A stretch of DNA of 64,000 nt from Sabulibacter ruber (GTDB taxonomy: Bacteria; Bacteroidota; Bacteroidia; Cytophagales; Hymenobacteraceae), in assembly GCF_017355955.1 (NCBI RefSeq), contig NZ_JAFFID010000002.1, positions 930,001 to 994,000 on the forward strand, given 5' to 3'. The notes under the pieces were generated by a model. The model saw only the letters and a list, made by a program, of their open reading frames with translations, was not told the origin of the DNA and searched no databases. Below are positions 61,095 through 64,000 of the stretch, one piece after another. Numbering within the stretch: the stretch's first letter is position 1; each line of letters begins with the position of its first letter. Both the position numbers and the translations under genes were made by a program.

Positions 61095-61200
61095 GCTGGA
61101 AAATAGTTGTGCTTTGGAAAGCCTGCCTTGCGGAGTTTCTGTCTGCACTCTGGACGGATGCTCACCCTGGGAACCAGGCCTCCCTGGCAAAGGCTTTCTG

Positions 61201-61244
61201 GTCTGTTTCGGGCTTGTTTTACTTAAAACAAGCCCGAAACAGAC
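61201..61244. terminator. 20-bp perfect hairpin after hflX, built on palindrome copy 21
   Basis: Arms 61201-61220 and 61225-61244 pair perfectly around ACTT. The inner 61205-61240 has family ends GTTTC and GAAAC. It begins one base past the hflX stop. The 16-base core is identical to the one at 40906. Confidence 0.85.
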
Positions 61245-61245
61245 G

Positions 61246-62445
61246 CTATTCTACATGGGGCGCATTGTTAGGGTACCGCTCAAAGTGGATCCTGGAAACC
61301 TGCTCTACCAGCACCTGGCGCATCTCATCAATGTTGTTCCGGTTGGTAGCCGAAATGAAGATGGCCGGTGTGTGCTGCTTGGCCAGGTAAGACGATTTCA
61401 GTTCGTTAATGTCTGGTCGGGCATCTGGGTGGTCTTCTTTCAGTTCCTGCTCCCGTTGCTCCAGGTAAAGGTCGGTTTTGTTGAAGACCAGGATGACGGG
61501 CTTTTCGGCAGACTGAATATCTTTCAAGGTATCGTTCACCACTTCAATGTGCTCCTCAAACGACGGGTGCGACACATCCACCACGTGCAATAACAGGTCA
61601 GATTCCCGGATCTCGTCCAGCGTGGACTTGAAGCTTTCAATCAGTTTGGTGGGCAGTTTTCTGATAAACCCTACCGTGTCTGAGAGCAGGAACGGAACGT
61701 TGTCAATCACAATCTTGCGCACCGTGGCGTCTACTGTGGCAAAGAGTTTGTTCTCGGCGAAGACATCGGCCTTGGCCAGCAGGTTCATGATGGTGGATTT
61801 GCCCACGTTGGTGTATCCTACCAAAGACACGCGCACAATGCCAGACCGCGATTTGCGCTGCTCAAAGTTCTGCTTCTCAAATTTCTCCAGCTTTTCTTTA
61901 AGCAAAGAGATCTTGTCACGCACAATCCGTCTATCGGTCTCAATCTCGGTTTCACCGGGACCACGCATGGCCACGCCCCCGCCTCGTTGCCGCGATAAGT
62001 GAGTCCAGAGGTTGGTCAGGCGGGGCAGCAGGTACTGGTACTGGGCCATTTCCACCTGGGCGCGGGCCGTGGCCGTTTGAGCCCGTAGCGCGAAGATGTC
62101 CAGGATGAGCAAGCTGCGGTCAATGATTTTCACACCCAGCTCGCGCTCCAGGTTGCGCACCTGCGATGGGGAGAGGTCATCGTCAAAGATCACCATGTCT
62201 ACGTTGTGCTCTTTCACGTAGGCCACAATCTCCTCCAGCTTGCCCTTGCCCACGTAGGTTTTGGAGTCTGGCTTGTCCAGTTTCTGGATAAAGCGCTTGA
62301 GGGTTCTGGCGCCTACGGTCTCGGTGAGGAACGCGAGCTCATCCAGGTACTCCTTGGTTTTCTCGTCTGACTGGCGGTATTCCGGAACGGCTACCAAAAC
62401 AGCGGTCTCCTGTTCTTTGGCCGTGATGTATAATTGGTTTTTCAT
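61246..62445 (-). CDS. hflX: GTPase HflX
   Basis: A 399-residue ribosome-associated GTPase. The N-terminal HflX-specific domain is followed by the signature QRGGGVAMRGPGETEIETDR, then G1 GYTNVGKST, G3 DTVGFIRKLP and G4 FNKTDL. HflX splits and rescues stalled ribosomes, especially under heat stress. Its gene begins nine bases after the stop of the SirB2-cytochrome c gene, so they are co-transcribed. Confidence 0.97.
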   Translation of the reverse strand: MKNQLYITAKEQETAVLVAVPEYRQSDEKTKEYLDELAFLTETVGARTLKRFIQKLDKPDSKTYVGKGKLEEIVAYVKEHNVDMVIFDDDLSPSQVRNLERELGVKIIDRSLLILDIFALRAQTATARAQVEMAQYQYLLPRLTNLWTHLSRQRGGGVAMRGPGETEIETDRRIVRDKISLLKEKLEKFEKQNFEQRKSRSGIVRVSLVGYTNVGKSTIMNLLAKADVFAENKLFATVDATVRKIVIDNVPFLLSDTVGFIRKLPTKLIESFKSTLDEIRESDLLLHVVDVSHPSFEEHIEVVNDTLKDIQSAEKPVILVFNKTDLYLEQREQELKEDHPDARPDINELKSSYLAKQHTPAIFISATNRNNIDEMRQVLVEQVSRIHFERYPNNAPHVE

Positions 62446-62454
62446 GTAGTTCGG

Positions 62455-63153
62455 TTACTTTTTAAGCAAAGTGGAGTAGAGCGCCAGGGCCTCTATTTCC
62501 TGCTCCGATAATTGGGAGCCGAAGCCCGGCATAAGCCCGCGTCCGTTGGCAATCACTTCCCGGCGACCCTCCACGTTCAAGGTGCTCAACTGCAGGTTTA
62601 CCGCCCCGCTGGCGCCTTTCTGGCCGTCTTCTCCGTGGCAGTTGGCGCACAGGTTGTTGTAGATGGCTTTGGCGTTTTCCAGTTGCGTTCCTTCCAGTTG
62701 AGACAAAATAGGGTGGCTGGCCTTCTCGGGGTCAGGAGAGGCGGTGCCAATCTCTCCGTTGGGGGAGACCGATACCGCTTCACCTTTATCAGGACGCATT
62801 TTCAGGCTTTTGGTTTCGGCCACGCCATAGACATAGAGAAAGATCAGTACCCCGGTGGCTGTCAATAGCTTATTGTGCTTCCTGATGCCCACAATAGAAA
62901 GGGGAATGGCTGCCAGCACCAGCACTGCTTTCACAAACAGCCAGGTTGGGAGCGGGCCGTTGTAGCTGAAGGCCAGGTACCCACCGGTAACGAGGGTAAG
63001 GCCGCCAAACACCATGTCCAGCATTTTGGTGGAGGAACGGGTTCTGTTCAGGTGGTCATGTTTGTTCAGAAACAGCAGAAACGCCTTTACCAGAAACAGG
63101 ATCAGGAATAGGATTACTACCAGAACATGGGTATGCAAGAAAGCGGTGGTCAT
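62455..63153 (-). CDS. SirB2-type membrane protein fused to a cytochrome c domain
   Basis: A 232-residue protein starting MTTAFLHTHVL; a longer frame from 63222 has no support. Four membrane helices span residues 5-115, in the style of SirB2. The C-terminal part from about 150 is a cytochrome c domain with the haem-binding CANCH at 169-173 and a likely axial Met208 in GLMPGFG. The fusion gives a membrane-anchored electron carrier. It is likely in one operon with hflX. Electron partners are not known. Confidence 0.85.
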   Translation of the reverse strand: MTTAFLHTHVLVVILFLILFLVKAFLLFLNKHDHLNRTRSSTKMLDMVFGGLTLVTGGYLAFSYNGPLPTWLFVKAVLVLAAIPLSIVGIRKHNKLLTATGVLIFLYVYGVAETKSLKMRPDKGEAVSVSPNGEIGTASPDPEKASHPILSQLEGTQLENAKAIYNNLCANCHGEDGQKGASGAVNLQLSTLNVEGRREVIANGRGLMPGFGSQLSEQEIEALALYSTLLKK

Positions 63154-63180
63154 AGAAATAAAACGGCAAACCGAAGGCTG

Positions 63181-63216
63181 GTTTCGGCGCAAAATAAGCA
63201 CAAAGGCCCTGAAAAC
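63181..63216. repeat. 36-bp dispersed palindrome, copy 22 (degenerate)
   Basis: GTTTCGGCGC to GGCCCTGAAAAC; ends and length fit but the centre AAAATAAGCAC differs. It lies upstream of the SirB2 fusion gene. Confidence 0.3.
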
Positions 63217-63252
63217 CGACAAACCAGAACAGTTTCTGTCCGTAGGTGCAGG

Positions 63253-63279
63253 TTGCTGCCGAATCTGCTGCTATCTTTG
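63253..63279 (+). promoter_or_regulatory. Possible promoter of the glycosyltransferase gene
   Basis: A TTG at 63253-63255 and TATCTTTG at 63272-63279 are 16 bases apart, slightly closer than usual. The ATG is at 63301. Confidence 0.45.
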
Positions 63280-63300
63280 TCTTTTGCTTTATACTACCCC

Positions 63301-64000
63301 ATGCGCATTGCCATTGTTATCAACAAGTCCTGGAATATCTTCAATTTTAGATTAAGCTTAGTGAAAGCCCTTCTGGCCGCCGGGCACGAGGTGGTGGCCA
63401 TTGCCCCGGAAGATGCTTATTCCGCTAAACTGGTAGCCGAAGGATGCCAGTTTGTGCATCTGCCCATGGAAAGCAAAGGCACCAATCCGTTCAAAGACAT
63501 GCTGCTGGTGCGCAAATTCCTGAAGGCCTACAAAAGCGTGCAGCCCGATGTGATCTTGCAATACACCATCAAACCCAACATCTACGGCTCCATTGCGGCC
63601 AAACTGGCGGGCATTCCTACCATCAACAACGTGTCTGGCTTGGGGACGGTTTTCATTGTGCAGAACCTGGTGTCCAAGATTGCCATGGCGCTGTACCGGT
63701 TCTCGTTCCAGTTCCCGGCCAAAGTCTTCTTCCAGAACTCCGATGACCAGGCCCTGTTCCTGGACCGGAAACTGGTGCGCGACTCCATCACCGAAGTCAT
63801 TCCCGGTTCGGGAATCAACACCAAGAAATACCAACCCGCCGCTTTCAAACGCCGGGAGCCTTTCGTGTTCCTGATGGTTTCCCGGGCTCTTTATGAGAAA
63901 GGTCTGGTGGAGTACGTGGAGGCCAGCAAAATCCTGAAAGTGAAATACCCAAATTTGCGTGTCCAGTTGCTGGGTGCCATTGACGAGGAAGGTAACATTG
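63301..64000 (+). CDS. Glycosyltransferase family 4 protein (3' end outside window)
   Basis: The frame is open from ATG 63301 to the end of the window (233 codons seen). MRIAIVINKSWNIFNFRLSL opens a Rossmann-type N-terminal domain, with a later QYTIKPNIYGSIAAKLAGIP and NNVSGLGTVFIV. The start of the C-terminal GT-B domain is seen in VFLMVSRALYEKG. This is the GT4 family, in the group that builds capsular or lipopolysaccharide O-units. The rest of the gene and any cluster lie beyond the window. Confidence 0.92.
   Translation, partial: MRIAIVINKSWNIFNFRLSLVKALLAAGHEVVAIAPEDAYSAKLVAEGCQFVHLPMESKGTNPFKDMLLVRKFLKAYKSVQPDVILQYTIKPNIYGSIAAKLAGIPTINNVSGLGTVFIVQNLVSKIAMALYRFSFQFPAKVFFQNSDDQALFLDRKLVRDSITEVIPGSGINTKKYQPAAFKRREPFVFLMVSRALYEKGLVEYVEASKILKVKYPNLRVQLLGAIDEEGNI

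Noticed and set aside
61028..61190. A longer N-terminus for SixA
   Set aside because: It would run through the 24-bp hairpin and has no similarity to the family; MKTLYLLRHAK is the normal start.
5701..63216. CRISPR repeats, suggested by 36-bp length with GTTT and AAAC ends
   Set aside because: Copies are single, kilobases apart, diverged, and have no regularly spaced spacers; no cas gene is in the window.

Overview
The window looks like chromosomal DNA of a Bacteroidota bacterium of the order Cytophagales, most probably the Hymenobacteraceae (Rufibacter, Pontibacter or Nibribacter type). The signs are type IX secretion C-terminal sorting domains, a TonB-dependent receptor with a carboxypeptidase-like N-terminal domain, TPR-LuxR and LytTR regulators, promoters of the TAnnTTTG type, and a base composition near 50% GC. 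Genus assignment is inference from overall protein character, not from a marker gene. No prophage, insertion sequence or CRISPR array was seen.

Layout. 1-5.7 kb: a plus-strand operon of the SpoIIM / DUF4129 / DUF4350 / MoxR / DUF58 type, a cell-envelope system, cut at its 5' end by the window edge. 5.8-14.6 kb: minus-strand genes for a PAS-LuxR regulator, a di-haem cytochrome c peroxidase, a PhoX-like phosphatase lipoprotein and a large secreted metalloprotease with seven 60-residue repeats and a T9SS tail. About 0.95 kb without genes follows. 15.5-24.0 kb: threonine aldolase, then a probable phytate-utilisation operon (TonB receptor, acidic lipoprotein, beta-propeller phytase), with a TPR-LuxR regulator upstream. 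24.4-26.5 kb: acetyltransferase, tRNA-Asn and pheS. 26.8-29.4 kb: LiaF-like protein with a LytS/LytTR two-component pair. 29.7-36.7 kb: TetR-controlled tripartite RND efflux operon followed by an odd acyl-carrier-like protein. 37.5-44.9 kb: metallopeptidases, a cell-wall hydrolase, two thioredoxin-fold proteins, DJ-1/PfpI, an outer-membrane barrel and a histone-deacetylase-family enzyme. 45.1-48.3 kb: a type III polyketide synthase cluster. 48.4-50.0 kb: small proteins and tRNA-Arg. 50.4-52.8 kb: a cyclase-fold protein convergent with an HD-PycTM membrane protein. 53.4-58.2 kb: a phosphoesterase/beta-barrel fusion and a second outer-membrane protein. 58.4-63.2 kb: ppk1, sixA, hflX and a SirB2-cytochrome c fusion. 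The window ends inside a glycosyltransferase.

The most striking structural signal is a dispersed family of about 22 imperfect palindromes of nearly constant length (35-36 bp), usually beginning GTTT and ending AAAC. They lie mostly just beyond stop codons. Two versions are perfect terminator-like hairpins, and two copies lie in or at the end of one methyltransferase gene, in the same reading frame. The best candidate for an uncharacterised gene system is the pair formed by the class III cyclase-fold protein and the HD-PycTM protein, which share parts with Pycsar signalling but have a different arrangement. Phosphorus metabolism is a recurring theme: phytase, PhoX-like enzyme, metallophosphoesterase and polyphosphate kinase.
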